Source of the DNA: Lichenicoccus sp963693035
GTDB lineage: Bacteria; Pseudomonadota; Alphaproteobacteria; Acetobacterales; Acetobacteraceae
Direction: 5' to 3'
Assembly: GCA_963693035.2 (NCBI GenBank)
Contig: CAXMMQ010000006.1
Coordinates: 434,001-498,000 of the forward strand
DNA length: 64,000 nucleotides
A model generated the notes under the pieces. That model saw only the letters and a list, made by a program, of their open reading frames with translations. It searched no databases and was not told the DNA's origin. Of this stretch, positions 40,950-50,605 are shown piece after piece; within the stretch, counting starts at the first letter, position 1; every line of letters begins with the position of its first letter. The position numbers were made by a program, and so were the translations under genes.

Positions 40950-42245
40950 ATGCGTAGAGTGGATCATCCCGGCAGCGATGCGGGCCCGGCCCCCGAGCCG
41001 AGCGTCACCCGGCAGGGCAGCAACTCCAGCGCCGTGCGGCGCTTCAACGAGCGCCGCCTGCTGACCTGGCTGCGCCGGCTGGGCGAGGCCTCGAAGGCGG
41101 ACCTCGCACGCCACCTCAACCTGACCCAGAACACCGTCGGCCAGATCGTGCTGGAGCTCGCCGGGCAGGGCCTGGTCAGCAGCCGCGGCCGGCGCATGGG
41201 CCAGCGCGGCCAGCCGGCGACGCTGCTGCGCCTGGAGCCAGGCGGCGCCTACTCGATCGGCATCAAGCTGGGCCGCCGCTCGGTGGATGCGCTGCTGGTC
41301 GACCTCACCGGCGCGGTGCTGAAAGTTCGCCGCTATGACTGCCTGTTTCCCGAACCCGCGCAGGCGCTCGAGCTTGCGATGCGCGGCATCGGCGAGATCA
41401 GGCGATCGGTGCCGAAGGACCGCCGCGACCGCCTGGTCGGCGTCGGCGTCGCCCTGCCGTTCAACATCGGCACCTGGCAGAGCGCCGAACCCGATCGCGG
41501 GCGACCTGAGCACGCCGGCACAGGCCCGATCCAGGAAGGCGCTGACGCCGCGGCATGGCTCGGCTACGACCTGGCGACGAGCCTGCAGCCGCTGCTCGAC
41601 CTGCCGCTGCTGGTCGAGAGCGAGGGGGCGGCGGTCGCGATCGCTGAGCTGTTCCACGGCCACGGCCGGCAGCTCGACGATTTCGCCTGCATCTATATCA
41701 ACAGCTCGATCGGCGGCGGCGCGGTGCTGGACGGCGAATATCGACGCGGGGTCACCGGCAATGCCGGCGATATCGGCCTGATCCCGGTGCAGCGCTCGTC
41801 GCTGCCGGTCAACCGCCCGGCCCGGGGCCGGGCGACCACCCTGCAGGACCGCGCCTCCGGCTCCGCCCTCATCCGTCACCTGCAGGCGAACGGCGTCACC
41901 ATCACCAAGGCCGTCGAGCTGCACGCCGTCCTGCGCGAGCATCCGCACCTGGTCGATGCGTGGCTGCAGGATTGCGCCGACGCCCTGGTGATGCCGATGC
42001 TGTCGATGGCGATGGTGCTGGACGTGCAGGCGATCATCCTGGACGGCAACCTGCCGCGCGCCATCATCGAGGCGCTGCTGGCCCGCCTCGCCCCGCTGCT
42101 GCAGGCGGCCACACCCCGGTCACGGCGGGCCGCCGCCCTGCTGCACGGCAGCAGCGGCGACCACGCGGCGGCCTTGGGAGCGGCCCTGCTGCCGCTGCAT
42201 GATCGTCACGGCCAGACCGGAATCGCCGCCGTCGCCGCCGCGTAG
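40950..42245 (+). CDS. ROK family transcriptional regulator
   Basis: A 431-residue regulator. An N-terminal winged helix-turn-helix (EASKADLARHLNLTQNTVGQIVLELAGQGLV; core ADLARHLNLTQNTVGQI) is joined to a ROK sugar-kinase-like domain (SIGIKLGRRSVDALLVDLTG, INSSIGGGAVLDGE and GNAGDIGLIP). The zinc-motif cysteines typical of XylR/Mlc-type members are not obvious. It is divergent from oprB-smoEFGK and probably controls this polyol locus. Confidence 0.92.
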   Translation: MRRVDHPGSDAGPAPEPSVTRQGSNSSAVRRFNERRLLTWLRRLGEASKADLARHLNLTQNTVGQIVLELAGQGLVSSRGRRMGQRGQPATLLRLEPGGAYSIGIKLGRRSVDALLVDLTGAVLKVRRYDCLFPEPAQALELAMRGIGEIRRSVPKDRRDRLVGVGVALPFNIGTWQSAEPDRGRPEHAGTGPIQEGADAAAWLGYDLATSLQPLLDLPLLVESEGAAVAIAELFHGHGRQLDDFACIYINSSIGGGAVLDGEYRRGVTGNAGDIGLIPVQRSSLPVNRPARGRATTLQDRASGSALIRHLQANGVTITKAVELHAVLREHPHLVDAWLQDCADALVMPMLSMAMVLDVQAIILDGNLPRAIIEALLARLAPLLQAATPRSRRAAALLHGSSGDHAAALGAALLPLHDRHGQTGIAAVAAA

Positions 42246-42279
42246 GTGGGCGCCTCGGCGGCGCTCCAGCCAGACGCGC

Positions 42280-42663
42280 TCACCGCAGAGGGCCGAGCAG
42301 CGCCAGCAGCTCGAGCACGATCCCGATCAGGGCGGCGAACCACGCGAGGCCGCGCAGGACCGGCAGGTTCCATGCGTAGAGCGGCACATAGACCGCGCGC
42401 GCGACGACATAGAGCCAGGCGCCCGCCAGCGTCGTCGCCCCGGTGCGACCGAGAGCAACCGCGGCGAGCACCGAGGCGGCAAAAAGCGGGAAGGTCTCGA
42501 GGAAGTTCGCCATCGCGCGCCGCAGACGCGCCGCCGCGCCATAGAGCACCTGCGGCTCGTTCTGGTGGCTCGCCGCCCAGGCAAGCTGCAACAGGCCGAT
42601 CACCACGGCGACCCCGAGCAGCCGCAGCTCGGTCAGGCCTTCTACCAGGGACTTCGAGATCAT
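42280..42663 (-). CDS. MAPEG family membrane protein
   Basis: A 127-residue protein with four hydrophobic helices, of the MAPEG family (eicosanoid and glutathione metabolism). NEPQVLYGAAARLRRAMANFLETFPLFAA matches the family core (RAMANFLETFP). The enzymatic role in bacteria is unknown. ATG at 42663 chosen over an in-frame start 11 codons upstream. Convergent with the ROK gene. Confidence 0.85.
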   Translation of the reverse strand: MISKSLVEGLTELRLLGVAVVIGLLQLAWAASHQNEPQVLYGAAARLRRAMANFLETFPLFAASVLAAVALGRTGATTLAGAWLYVVARAVYVPLYAWNLPVLRGLAWFAALIGIVLELLALLGPLR

Positions 42664-42756
42664 GGTCACGCACTCGGTCAGTCGATGCCGGGACATGGCT
42701 GGAGCAACCGGCCCCGGAATGCAAACATCCGCAATGCGTTCCGAGTCGCGACAGCC

Positions 42757-43206
42757 ATGATCTCATTTCCGGCCCGCCTCCCCGGCATTGTCCCAGGCCG
42801 CGGGCGCGCGCCGCGGGCCTTGTCCCTCCTGCTCGCGCTGGCGGGATGCGCCGCTCCGACACCGCCGCCAACCCTTCCGGTCGCAGTGGCACCTCCGGTC
42901 GCCGCAGCAACCGCCCGGCCGGCGCAGGGCACCATGGCGCCGGCGCCGGCACAGACCATCATGCCGGCTGCAGCCGTGGCGGCGGTGCCGCTCGACGAGA
43001 ACGGCAAGCCGGTGCTGTTCAACGACCCGCCGACCTCCCCCGAAACGCCGCTCTGCGGCCGCGAGGCGCGCGAGCTCAATTCCATCGGCAGCGAGATCCA
43101 GGGCACCCGGGTCGCCTCGAGCGGCATCTGCGCGAGCTTCGCCTGCTACGATCCGCTGACCGCGACCTATATCGGCGCCGACGGCTACAGGCATGTGTGC
43201 CGATAG
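42757..43206 (+). CDS. Small secreted lipoprotein, BA14K-like tail
   Basis: A 149-residue protein with signal peptide and lipobox LLALAGC near residue 30, a long Ala/Pro-rich tether, and a small C-terminal domain with four cysteines (C in LCGREAR, ICASFACYDP, HVCR). The last 25 residues (ACYDPLTATYIGADGYRHVC) resemble the end of BA14K-type repeats (YDPxTGTYxxxDGxRxxC). Function unknown. Codon use fits the genome. Confidence 0.7.
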   Translation: MISFPARLPGIVPGRGRAPRALSLLLALAGCAAPTPPPTLPVAVAPPVAAATARPAQGTMAPAPAQTIMPAAAVAAVPLDENGKPVLFNDPPTSPETPLCGREARELNSIGSEIQGTRVASSGICASFACYDPLTATYIGADGYRHVCR

Positions 43207-43323
43207 GTTGATCGGCCGATCGAGCCGGCCGGCATGGCGAGGCTATTGATGCGGCGGGGCAGCCCATCCACTTCAGAGACTGTCAATTCGGCACGTTGGA
43301 CTGGCACCTAGAAGGACCTGCGC

Positions 43324-43746
43324 ATGGCCCGCACCTACGACGGCAAGTTCGAGGAGTTCCTGCGCGGCGGCGCGGCACCTGGCCGCGCCACCGGCAACTC
43401 CGCCGCCGAGACCGCCCGCCGGCTGGCGCGGCTGCGGCGCATCGCCTGGCTGATGGATGGCGCGTTCCGCCTGCCCGGCGGCCGTTTCCGGTTCGGCCTC
43501 AACAGCATCATCGGTCTGCCGCCGGGTGTCGGCGACGCCGCCCTCGCCGCGATCTCGCTCTACATCGTATACGAGGCCTGGCAGCTCGGCATCCCGGGCC
43601 TCGCGATCACGCGCATGCTCGGCAACATCGCCATCGAGACGGCGATCGGCAGCATCCCGATCGCCGGCGACCTGTTCGATGTCGCCTTCAAGGCCAACCT
43701 GCGCAACATGGACATCATCGACCGGCACGTTCGCAGCGGCGCCTGA
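43324..43746 (+). CDS. DUF4112 protein
   Basis: A 140-residue membrane-associated protein. LARLRRIAWLMDGAFRLPGGRFRFGLNSIIGLPPGVGDAA and SIPIAGDLFDVAFKANLRNM are the DUF4112 signature. Two hydrophobic segments around residues 68-110. Function unknown; it lies just upstream of the convergent Mrr-like gene. Confidence 0.88.
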   Translation: MARTYDGKFEEFLRGGAAPGRATGNSAAETARRLARLRRIAWLMDGAFRLPGGRFRFGLNSIIGLPPGVGDAALAAISLYIVYEAWQLGIPGLAITRMLGNIAIETAIGSIPIAGDLFDVAFKANLRNMDIIDRHVRSGA

Positions 43747-43776
43747 TCCGTCCCATCGCCTCAGGGACCGGGCGCC

Positions 43777-45015
43777 TCAAGCGGCGAAGGCTGCCAATTC
43801 GTCGGCGTGCAGCAGGACGATGCCGGTCTGCAGCGCCAGCCGCTTCGCCGCCGGGGTGAACGAGGCGTCCGAGACGATCGCCGCTTGATCGGCCTGCTGG
43901 CGTTCGCGCGCCATGCAGGTGCAGTCGATGGCGTCCTCGTCCACCGCCGGCTCGACCGGCAGGCACTGCAGCGCCAGCACCCGGCCATCGCGCTCGGCCA
44001 CCACGTCCGGCATCGCCTGGCTGTCCACCGTGCGCACGCTGGTCTGCCACCCGGCGGCGTCGAGCAGGGCGATGCAAAGGTTGCGGAACTCCGCCGCGTC
44101 CGCGGGCGGCGGCGGCGGCACCGGCGGCAGGTGTGGGAGCGCCGGCTCGGGACGCTGGAGTTCGAAGAGTGCCGGCGGGGGCGGCCTCATCGCCGGCTCG
44201 GTGGCGGACCGGTCGTCGGTCAGCACGATGCGTCGCGCCGGTGCACCCGGATTCGCGCCGAGGGCGAACACCGGCATCAACCCGGAGGCGGCCTGGGTCC
44301 CGAAGCTTGACAGGCCGGCTTCGCGCGTCAGCCGGGCGTTGCGCAGGATCGCCCAGACGATGCCGGCGATCACCGCCAGCAGCAACGCGATCAGCAGCAT
44401 GGCGGCGACGAAGCCGATCACGTAGCCCTGCTGCATGGCGCGTTCGAGATTGGCCGAGTTGGTGGTGACGTCCATCAGCGACGTGTCGGCATCGCCTTGG
44501 GGTGCGGGCATCGGAGGGGTCTCTGATTGAGTCGAGGGGAGAGTGGCGCTGGCCGGCGCCGGCAGCGCCTCGGTGGTGATCGGGCTGTCGTTTCCGGCAG
44601 CGGGTCCGGGGGCAGCGGCCGGGAGCGCCCGGTCCGGGGCACCACCGGCGCCGAGGCTGCCGGGATCGACCGCCGCCACGCGCCGGTCGTCGGCCGCCAA
44701 GTCAGCGTTGCCTGCGGGAAAATACAGCGGCGGCAGGCCCGGCAGCGGCGGCGTCCGGCGCAGCAGCATCGACGCGCCATTGGCGAGGATGCGCTCCCAT
44801 CGCGCACCGGGCCGGATTACGACGCAGTGGCCCTGGCGCTGTGTCGCCGCCTGCCACGCCGAGGAATGTTGCGAGACAAGCGCCGCATCGCCGAGCGCGA
44901 GGGCGGCCTTCGGGTCGATGCAGGCGTTGACCGCCGACACGATCCGATAGCTCGCCGCATGGGCGGCGTGCCCGGCAAGTAGCAGGACAACGATGCCCGG
45001 CATGGCCCGCCGCAT
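43777..45015 (-). CDS. Membrane-anchored protein with Mrr-like nuclease-fold domain
   Basis: A 412-residue protein. It has an N-terminal signal peptide (PGIVVLLLAGHAAHA), an extracytoplasmic region of about 170 residues with two cysteines, a membrane segment (IGFVAAMLLIALLLAVIAG; near residue 200), a Pro-rich linker and a C-terminal Mrr-like domain (FRNLCIALLDAAGWQTSVRT, PDVVAERDGRVLALQC, SDASFTPAAKRLALQTGIVLL). In active Mrr enzymes the motif is D...QCK; here it is D...QCL, so the catalytic Lys is missing. GGAG is 6 bases before ATG. I cannot assign a function; sensing or binding of nucleic acid is possible. Confidence 0.72.
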   Translation of the reverse strand: MRRAMPGIVVLLLAGHAAHAASYRIVSAVNACIDPKAALALGDAALVSQHSSAWQAATQRQGHCVVIRPGARWERILANGASMLLRRTPPLPGLPPLYFPAGNADLAADDRRVAAVDPGSLGAGGAPDRALPAAAPGPAAGNDSPITTEALPAPASATLPSTQSETPPMPAPQGDADTSLMDVTTNSANLERAMQQGYVIGFVAAMLLIALLLAVIAGIVWAILRNARLTREAGLSSFGTQAASGLMPVFALGANPGAPARRIVLTDDRSATEPAMRPPPPALFELQRPEPALPHLPPVPPPPPADAAEFRNLCIALLDAAGWQTSVRTVDSQAMPDVVAERDGRVLALQCLPVEPAVDEDAIDCTCMARERQQADQAAIVSDASFTPAAKRLALQTGIVLLHADELAAFAA

Positions 45016-45182
45016 CCTTCACTCCATACGACAGGTCTATGCGTAATCATAATGAAGCCGGTGACGCTCCGCCATCGCAATTCGTTGTTGGATCAACACG
45101 GTTTTGCAGGGAGCCGGCGCAGGGCATGCGGCCGCATCCGGATCAGCTCACCGAGCCCTATTCATTCAGCCGGCCATCCCGT

Positions 45183-47729
45183 TCAGGACGTTGAGCCCGG
45201 CAGCGCCGGGTCCACAAGATCGAAGAACGGCTGCCGCTCGACCGTGAAGAACGGGCTGTAGAACGGGTCGTGCCGGAACATCGGCACGTCGCCCCAGCGC
45301 TGGAGCATCACCTGGGTCTCGCGGAAGAAGCGGGCCTCGTGCGCGGGCTGGTCGTCGCTGCCGCGCGACAGGCTCTCGTGATGGGCGGCGACGAACTCAG
45401 CGCACCAGATTATCCGGTGGCCCGCCATGCGCACCTTCAGGCACAGGTCGATGTCGTTATAGGCGATCTTGAGATGCTCCTCGTCGAAGCCGCCGACCTC
45501 GCGGAACACCGCCGCGCGGATCAGCATGCCGGCTGCGGTCACCGCGCTGACCTCATGGCTGAGCATCGCGCGTCCGATATAGCCGTAATCGGTGTCCGGC
45601 AGCCCGCGATGGGCGTGTGCCGCCACCCCGTCCGGGCCCACCACCACACCTGCATGCTGGATGGTCTCGTTCGGATACAGGAACTTGCCGCCGACGATCG
45701 CGACTTCGGGCGAGGCCTGCGCCTCGGCCACGATGGTGGCGAGCCAGGACGGGTCGCTCACGAACACGTCGTTGTTCATGAAGAACAGGAAGTCCGCCTG
45801 CGTCTCGCGCGCCGCGATGTTGTTCAGGCGCGAGAAGTTGAATTCCTCCTGCACGGTCACGAACTTCACCCGGCTGCGCCGCGCCAGCCGCTTGCGGAAA
45901 TCGAGCGCCTCGCTGGTCACCGACCAGTTATCCACCAGGATGATGTCGAAATTCTTATACTGGGTGTTGGCCAGCAGCGCGTCGAGGCAGCGCTGCGTGG
46001 TCTGGATCTGGTCCTTGAACGGAATGATGATGGTGACCGAGGGCTGCGCCTGCTCGAGCCACTTGATGCCGTACAGCGTGAGGCCGCGGATCGGCGTGAC
46101 CTTGGCTCGGATGCCGCGACGGCGCAGATGGTCCGAAACGCAGCGCACGCCGGCGCCGATGGCGTAGCCCTTCTTGGAGACATCCACCGCCGTCGAATTC
46201 GGCGTCTTGCGCCAGTGATAGAGCACTTCGGGGACGTGGTGGATCGCGGATGCCGGCACCGCCTCGGCGAGCCGCAGGATCATGTCGTGGTCCTGCGCGC
46301 CATCATATTCCGGACGCAACGGTCCCACCTCCGCGAGCGTCGCGGCTGCGACGAACAGCAGGTGGCAGACATAGTTGCAGCCCAGGACGTAGCGGTAGTT
46401 CCAGTCGGGCTTCAGGTTCGGCTCCAGGAAGTAGCCGACCTGGTCGATCTTGTCCTCGTCCGAATACAGCACCCGCGCGCCGGTCGCCCGGGCCGCCGCA
46501 ACCATCACCTCGATCGCGACATCGACCAGCAGGTCATCATGGTCGAAGAAGGCGACATACTCGCCGCGTATCGCCTCCAGACCGGCATTGGTCGCACCGC
46601 TGATGCCGATATTCCGGTCCAGCGTGATACAGCGGATGCGCGGATCGGTCGCAGCATAGGCCTCGATGCGCGCCGTGATCTCCGGTGCGCGGCCGCCATC
46701 GTCGATGATGATCAGCTCCCAGTTGCGGTAGGTCTGCGACAGCACGGAGTCCACCGCGGCCTGGAAGTCGGACAGCATCGGCCGCCAGGTCGGGCACAGG
46801 ATGCTGACCAGCGGCTCGACGCCTCCGGGGTCACCCTCCGGGCCGCGCTGGCCACGGGCACCGGCGACACGCGCGCGCAGGCGGTCGTAATAGCGCCGCG
46901 CCCAGCGGTCGTAGTCGCCCAGCGAGTAGGTCGGCGTCGGCATGACGTTGGCGATGCTGGTGCGCAGGTGCGTGATGTCGCCGTATAGCCGGTCCACCAT
47001 GTCCTGCATGTCGAGCAGGCGCGCCTCCAGCGCATCGTCCACCAGCAGGGTGGTGAGCGGACTGCCCGAGAGCTCGTGGTTGTCCGGCGTCACCACGAAA
47101 CGCAGGGTCTGGGCGCCGCCGCGCCGGTACTGCTGCGGCAGGATGATCTCGAAGCCGCAATTCGGGTCGCCGCCGAGGGCCGCCGCGACATCGCCGCGAT
47201 AGCGATCCGCCTTGACCTGGGCGATGCGCGCGCCGTTCGAGGTGAGCAGGATGTGGCAGCCGCCGGTGCGCTCGCGGGTGTCGACATCGATGCGCTGCAC
47301 CCAGCCGCGCAGCGCGCCCTGCTTCATGCCGTCGATGAAGCTCGAGAACTCGTAGGCCCGGTGCAGGACGAACTCGTGTTCCTCGGCGAAATCGTCCGGG
47401 TGTGCCGGATCGATGAACGGCACCACGCTGCGGTCGGTGAAGCGGAATGCGAGCGCGTGCAACTCGCCGTCCACGAAGCGGTCCGGTACCGTGAACGAGA
47501 AGCCGAGCAGCCCGGTCGGATGACCGAGTGCTGCCTGCACGTCATCGCGCCTCCTGTCGCACAGGATTGTCGCGACTTCCTGGTGGTCGACCAGCACATG
47601 CAGCCGTACCGCCTCGGCGGAGGGACGCGCATCGACCGCCCAGCCGCGCGCCTCGCGGTCGGAGAAGCCGTCGAAATAGCCCAGGAACGGCCGGGCCGCG
47701 CCTTGCCGCGCCGCGATCGACTTCGCCAT
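45183..47729 (-). CDS. Two-domain GT2 glycosyltransferase with tandem N-terminal repeats
   Basis: An 848-residue cytoplasmic protein. Residues 1-270 hold two related units (GYFDG...RGWAVD and SFIDG...RGWVQRI, each ending in a GF.. strand), followed by a short coiled linker and two GT2 domains. The first has SILCPTWRP, IIIDDGG and FFDHDDLL (DHD); the second TIIIPFKDQ, ILVDNWS and FFMNNDVFV (NND). The layout fits enzymes of surface polysaccharide or O-antigen synthesis. It sits 180 bases from hpnG, but a hopanoid role is not shown. Confidence 0.88.
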   Translation of the reverse strand: MAKSIAARQGAARPFLGYFDGFSDREARGWAVDARPSAEAVRLHVLVDHQEVATILCDRRRDDVQAALGHPTGLLGFSFTVPDRFVDGELHALAFRFTDRSVVPFIDPAHPDDFAEEHEFVLHRAYEFSSFIDGMKQGALRGWVQRIDVDTRERTGGCHILLTSNGARIAQVKADRYRGDVAAALGGDPNCGFEIILPQQYRRGGAQTLRFVVTPDNHELSGSPLTTLLVDDALEARLLDMQDMVDRLYGDITHLRTSIANVMPTPTYSLGDYDRWARRYYDRLRARVAGARGQRGPEGDPGGVEPLVSILCPTWRPMLSDFQAAVDSVLSQTYRNWELIIIDDGGRAPEITARIEAYAATDPRIRCITLDRNIGISGATNAGLEAIRGEYVAFFDHDDLLVDVAIEVMVAAARATGARVLYSDEDKIDQVGYFLEPNLKPDWNYRYVLGCNYVCHLLFVAAATLAEVGPLRPEYDGAQDHDMILRLAEAVPASAIHHVPEVLYHWRKTPNSTAVDVSKKGYAIGAGVRCVSDHLRRRGIRAKVTPIRGLTLYGIKWLEQAQPSVTIIIPFKDQIQTTQRCLDALLANTQYKNFDIILVDNWSVTSEALDFRKRLARRSRVKFVTVQEEFNFSRLNNIAARETQADFLFFMNNDVFVSDPSWLATIVAEAQASPEVAIVGGKFLYPNETIQHAGVVVGPDGVAAHAHRGLPDTDYGYIGRAMLSHEVSAVTAAGMLIRAAVFREVGGFDEEHLKIAYNDIDLCLKVRMAGHRIIWCAEFVAAHHESLSRGSDDQPAHEARFFRETQVMLQRWGDVPMFRHDPFYSPFFTVERQPFFDLVDPALPGSTS

Positions 47730-47908
47730 GTCCAGCGGTGGTCCTATCTGCGTCGGGCATGATCGGGAGGGCCTTGCCCGTCTTGTCGATAAGGCGTCTC
47801 GTCGCGTGAAGCTGCGGGTCCGGGCATCGCCGGACTGCCGGTACCGATCGTAGCACGTTACAACGGCGATAATGGGCGAAACGATCCGCCGGTCCCGAAA
47901 GCGTTGCC

Positions 47909-48580
47909 TCAGGCGAGCCTTATCCGGGGGATACGCCCGACCAGCGCGCGGCGCGCCATCGAGGCGTGGCTGGCGAGGCCGACGAGTGCCGGCACCTGTT
48001 GCGGCCGGCGCAGCAGGGAGGCGAGGATCGAGCGCGGCCGCAGCCGGCCATCGGCACCCAACGCCACCAGCGCCACCGGCGGCAACCCGGAGCCTGCCGG
48101 GTCGCAGACAGCGCGCAGCGCCGCGAACGGCAACCCGGCCTCGGTGGCGGCCGCCGCCAGGATGCCGCTCTCCATGTCGAGGGCGACGCACTGGCTGGAC
48201 GCAAACAGTTTGCCCTTTGCCTCCGGGGCGGTCACCGCGACGTCGCTGTGCAGCAGGGCGCCCGAGGTCATGCCGCCGAGGCGCGCACACAGTGCGAGGT
48301 CGGTGAAGTAGTCACGGGACCCGCCTTTGCTGGTCACGACGATACGGGACGGGACCAGCAGGTCGCCCGGGCGCGCGTCCGGATCCAGGCCGGCGGCGAT
48401 CCCCAGGCTGACCAGCGCTCTCGCACCGCTGGCGATGAGACGCGCCACCGCTGCCCGCGCGCCGTCCGCGGTGGCGCCGCTCACCTCGACCAGGATACCC
48501 GTGCCGAGCGGACGCAGCAGCCTTGCCTCGGCCTGCAGGCCGACCAGGAAGCCGACGCTGTCAGAAGCCGTATGCGACAC
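47909..48580 (-). CDS. hpnG: HpnG, adenosylhopane nucleosidase/phosphorylase
   Basis: A 223-residue nucleoside-phosphorylase-fold protein that removes adenine from adenosylhopane to give phosphoribosylhopane or ribosylhopane. It has LVGLQAEARLLRPLG, ALVSLGIAAGLDPDARPGDLLVP and the VALDMESGILA motif of purine phosphorylases. GTG start at 48580, 20 bases inside hpnF. Last gene of the hopanoid operon. Its substrate needs HpnH, not found in this window. Confidence 0.88.
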   Translation of the reverse strand: MSHTASDSVGFLVGLQAEARLLRPLGTGILVEVSGATADGARAAVARLIASGARALVSLGIAAGLDPDARPGDLLVPSRIVVTSKGGSRDYFTDLALCARLGGMTSGALLHSDVAVTAPEAKGKLFASSQCVALDMESGILAAAATEAGLPFAALRAVCDPAGSGLPPVALVALGADGRLRPRSILASLLRRPQQVPALVGLASHASMARRALVGRIPRIRLA

Positions 48581-50528
48581 GCCGGCTGTTGCCCTGGCCC
48601 AGGTTGCGGTAGCGCGCCAGAGCCATCAGCGGGAAGAACATCCGGTAGCCGTGGTAGCGCAGGTAGAACACCTTCGGGAACCCGACGGCGTTGTAGGGCA
48701 GTTCGCGCCACTCGCCGCCGCGGTCCTGCGCCTTCGTCAGCCAGGCGATGCCGCGCGCCACCGCCGGGTGGTCGCGCTCGCCGGCGGCCATCAGCCCGAG
48801 CAGCGCCCAGGCGGTCTGCGACGGCAGGCTCTGGTCGTAGCGCCCGGGTGCCGCACCCTCGAAGCTGGCGCAATCCTCGCCCCAGCCGCCCTCGTCGCGC
48901 TGCACCGACAGCAGCCAGGCCACGGCGCGTCGCACCATCGGGTCGGATTGCGGCACGCCGGCTGCGTTCAGGGCGCACAGCACCGACCAGGTGCCGTAGA
49001 TGTAGTTGGTGCCCCAGCGGCCGAACCAGCTGCCGTCGCGCTCCTGCTGGCACTTGAGGAAGGCGATGCCGCGCTCGATCACCGGACGGTCGGCGGCATG
49101 GCCGAGTTGGGCCAGGAACGAGATGCAGCGCGCAGCCACGTCCGCGGTGGGCGGGTCGAGCAGCGCGCCATGGTCGGCGAACGGAATGTGGTTGAGGATG
49201 TCGTGGTCGTTATCGACGTCAAAGGCGCCCCAGCCGCCATTGCCGCTCTGCATGCCGACCACCCAGGCGCGCGCCCGCTCGATCGCCTGCTCGTTGGCGG
49301 CGTCGCCCTGCCGGTGCAGCAGCATGCCGACCACCGCGGTGTCGTCCACGTCCGGGTAGTAGTCGTTACGATACTGGAAGGCCCAGCCACCCGGCGCCAG
49401 GTGCGGCCGCTGCACCGCCCAGTCGCCCTTCACGTCGAGCACCTGCCGGTCGCGCAGCCACGCTCCGGCCGCTGCCATACGCTCGCCCGTGGCGTCGGGG
49501 CTCTCGCCGCGCGGCAGGTCGGCAAGCCCGCTTGCCGCCTCGATCATCGCGTGTCCGGCGAGACCGGTGTCCCAGATCGGCGAGACGCATGGCTGGCAGT
49601 AGCTCTCCTCGCCATGATGGACCAGCAGGTTTCGCACTGAGCGCCAGGCGATCGCCGCCCCCGGATGATCGGCCGAGACGCCGAGAACGTCGTACATCAT
49701 CACCGAGTTGGCCATCGCCGGGTAGATCGCACCGAGCCCGTCCTCGCCGTTCAGACGCTGCTCGACGAAGGCTACGGCGCGCCTGATCGCATGGCGTCGC
49801 AGCATGCGCGGCGTCAGCGGATCGACCAGCCGCAACGCGTCGTCGACGCGCCTGAACACCCGGCCCCAGACCGAACGATACGGTCCTCGGGTCCAGCGCC
49901 GCACCGTCTCCGGCGGCTGCCGGAACAGCTCGCTTATGTGGATGCCGCGCGGGTTGCGCGCGCGTGGACGCAGCGCCGCCAGCACCAGCAGCGGACAGGT
50001 CACGGTGCGCGACCAATACGACATGTTCCAGATGTTGAAGAAGAACCAGCGCGGCAGCAGCATCAGCTCGACCGGCATCATCGGCGTGCCGCGCCAGGGG
50101 ATCTGCCCGAACAGGGCGAGCTGGAAGCGGCAGAACACGTTGGCGCGCTCGGCGCCTCCGAGGGCCAGGATCGCATCCCGCGCGGCGCGCATGTGCGGCG
50201 CCTCGGGATCGTCGCCGATCGCCTTGAGCGCGAAATAAGCCTTTACGCTGACCGAGAGGTCGATGCGGCCATTATGGTAGAGCGGCCAGCCGCCATGCGC
50301 GCCCTGGATCCGGCGCAGGTAGCGGCCGATGCGGTCCTGCAGCGGCGCGTCGATGCGATCGAGAAAGTGCTCGAGCAGCACGTATTCGGCGGGAATGGTG
50401 GCGTCCGCCTCGAGTTCGAACACCCAGTGCCCGTCGGCGCTCTGCATGCCGGCCAGGGCGCCCTGCGCCGACGCGATCGCGCGGTCCAGCGCTGCATCCG
50501 AGAGTGCGGCGTCCGGCGTCGTCAGCAT
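48561..50528 (-). CDS. shc: Squalene-hopene cyclase
   Basis: HpnF cyclises squalene to hopene or diplopterol at the inner membrane. The 655-residue protein has the DXDD motif as PDVDDTAV near residue 375, many QW repeats (GNGGWGAFD, ERDGSWFGRWG, DEGGWGED) and the inward FFFNIWNMSYWSR segment. ATG at 50528. It ends inside the hpnG start. Confidence 0.97.
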   Translation of the reverse strand: MLTTPDAALSDAALDRAIASAQGALAGMQSADGHWVFELEADATIPAEYVLLEHFLDRIDAPLQDRIGRYLRRIQGAHGGWPLYHNGRIDLSVSVKAYFALKAIGDDPEAPHMRAARDAILALGGAERANVFCRFQLALFGQIPWRGTPMMPVELMLLPRWFFFNIWNMSYWSRTVTCPLLVLAALRPRARNPRGIHISELFRQPPETVRRWTRGPYRSVWGRVFRRVDDALRLVDPLTPRMLRRHAIRRAVAFVEQRLNGEDGLGAIYPAMANSVMMYDVLGVSADHPGAAIAWRSVRNLLVHHGEESYCQPCVSPIWDTGLAGHAMIEAASGLADLPRGESPDATGERMAAAGAWLRDRQVLDVKGDWAVQRPHLAPGGWAFQYRNDYYPDVDDTAVVGMLLHRQGDAANEQAIERARAWVVGMQSGNGGWGAFDVDNDHDILNHIPFADHGALLDPPTADVAARCISFLAQLGHAADRPVIERGIAFLKCQQERDGSWFGRWGTNYIYGTWSVLCALNAAGVPQSDPMVRRAVAWLLSVQRDEGGWGEDCASFEGAAPGRYDQSLPSQTAWALLGLMAAGERDHPAVARGIAWLTKAQDRGGEWRELPYNAVGFPKVFYLRYHGYRMFFPLMALARYRNLGQGNSRRVAYGF

Positions 50529-50605
50529 GGCCCGGTCAAGGAAAATTGGGGCGCACCGCAAGAAGAGAAACGCGGCCTGGACAAATGCATTCGCTCCGAT
50601 TCTCT

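Noticed and set aside
45183..48290. Extension of the glycosyltransferase frame upstream to 48290
   Set aside because: The extension is an R/P/G-rich shadow of hpnG; the ATG at 47729 starts the recognisable protein.
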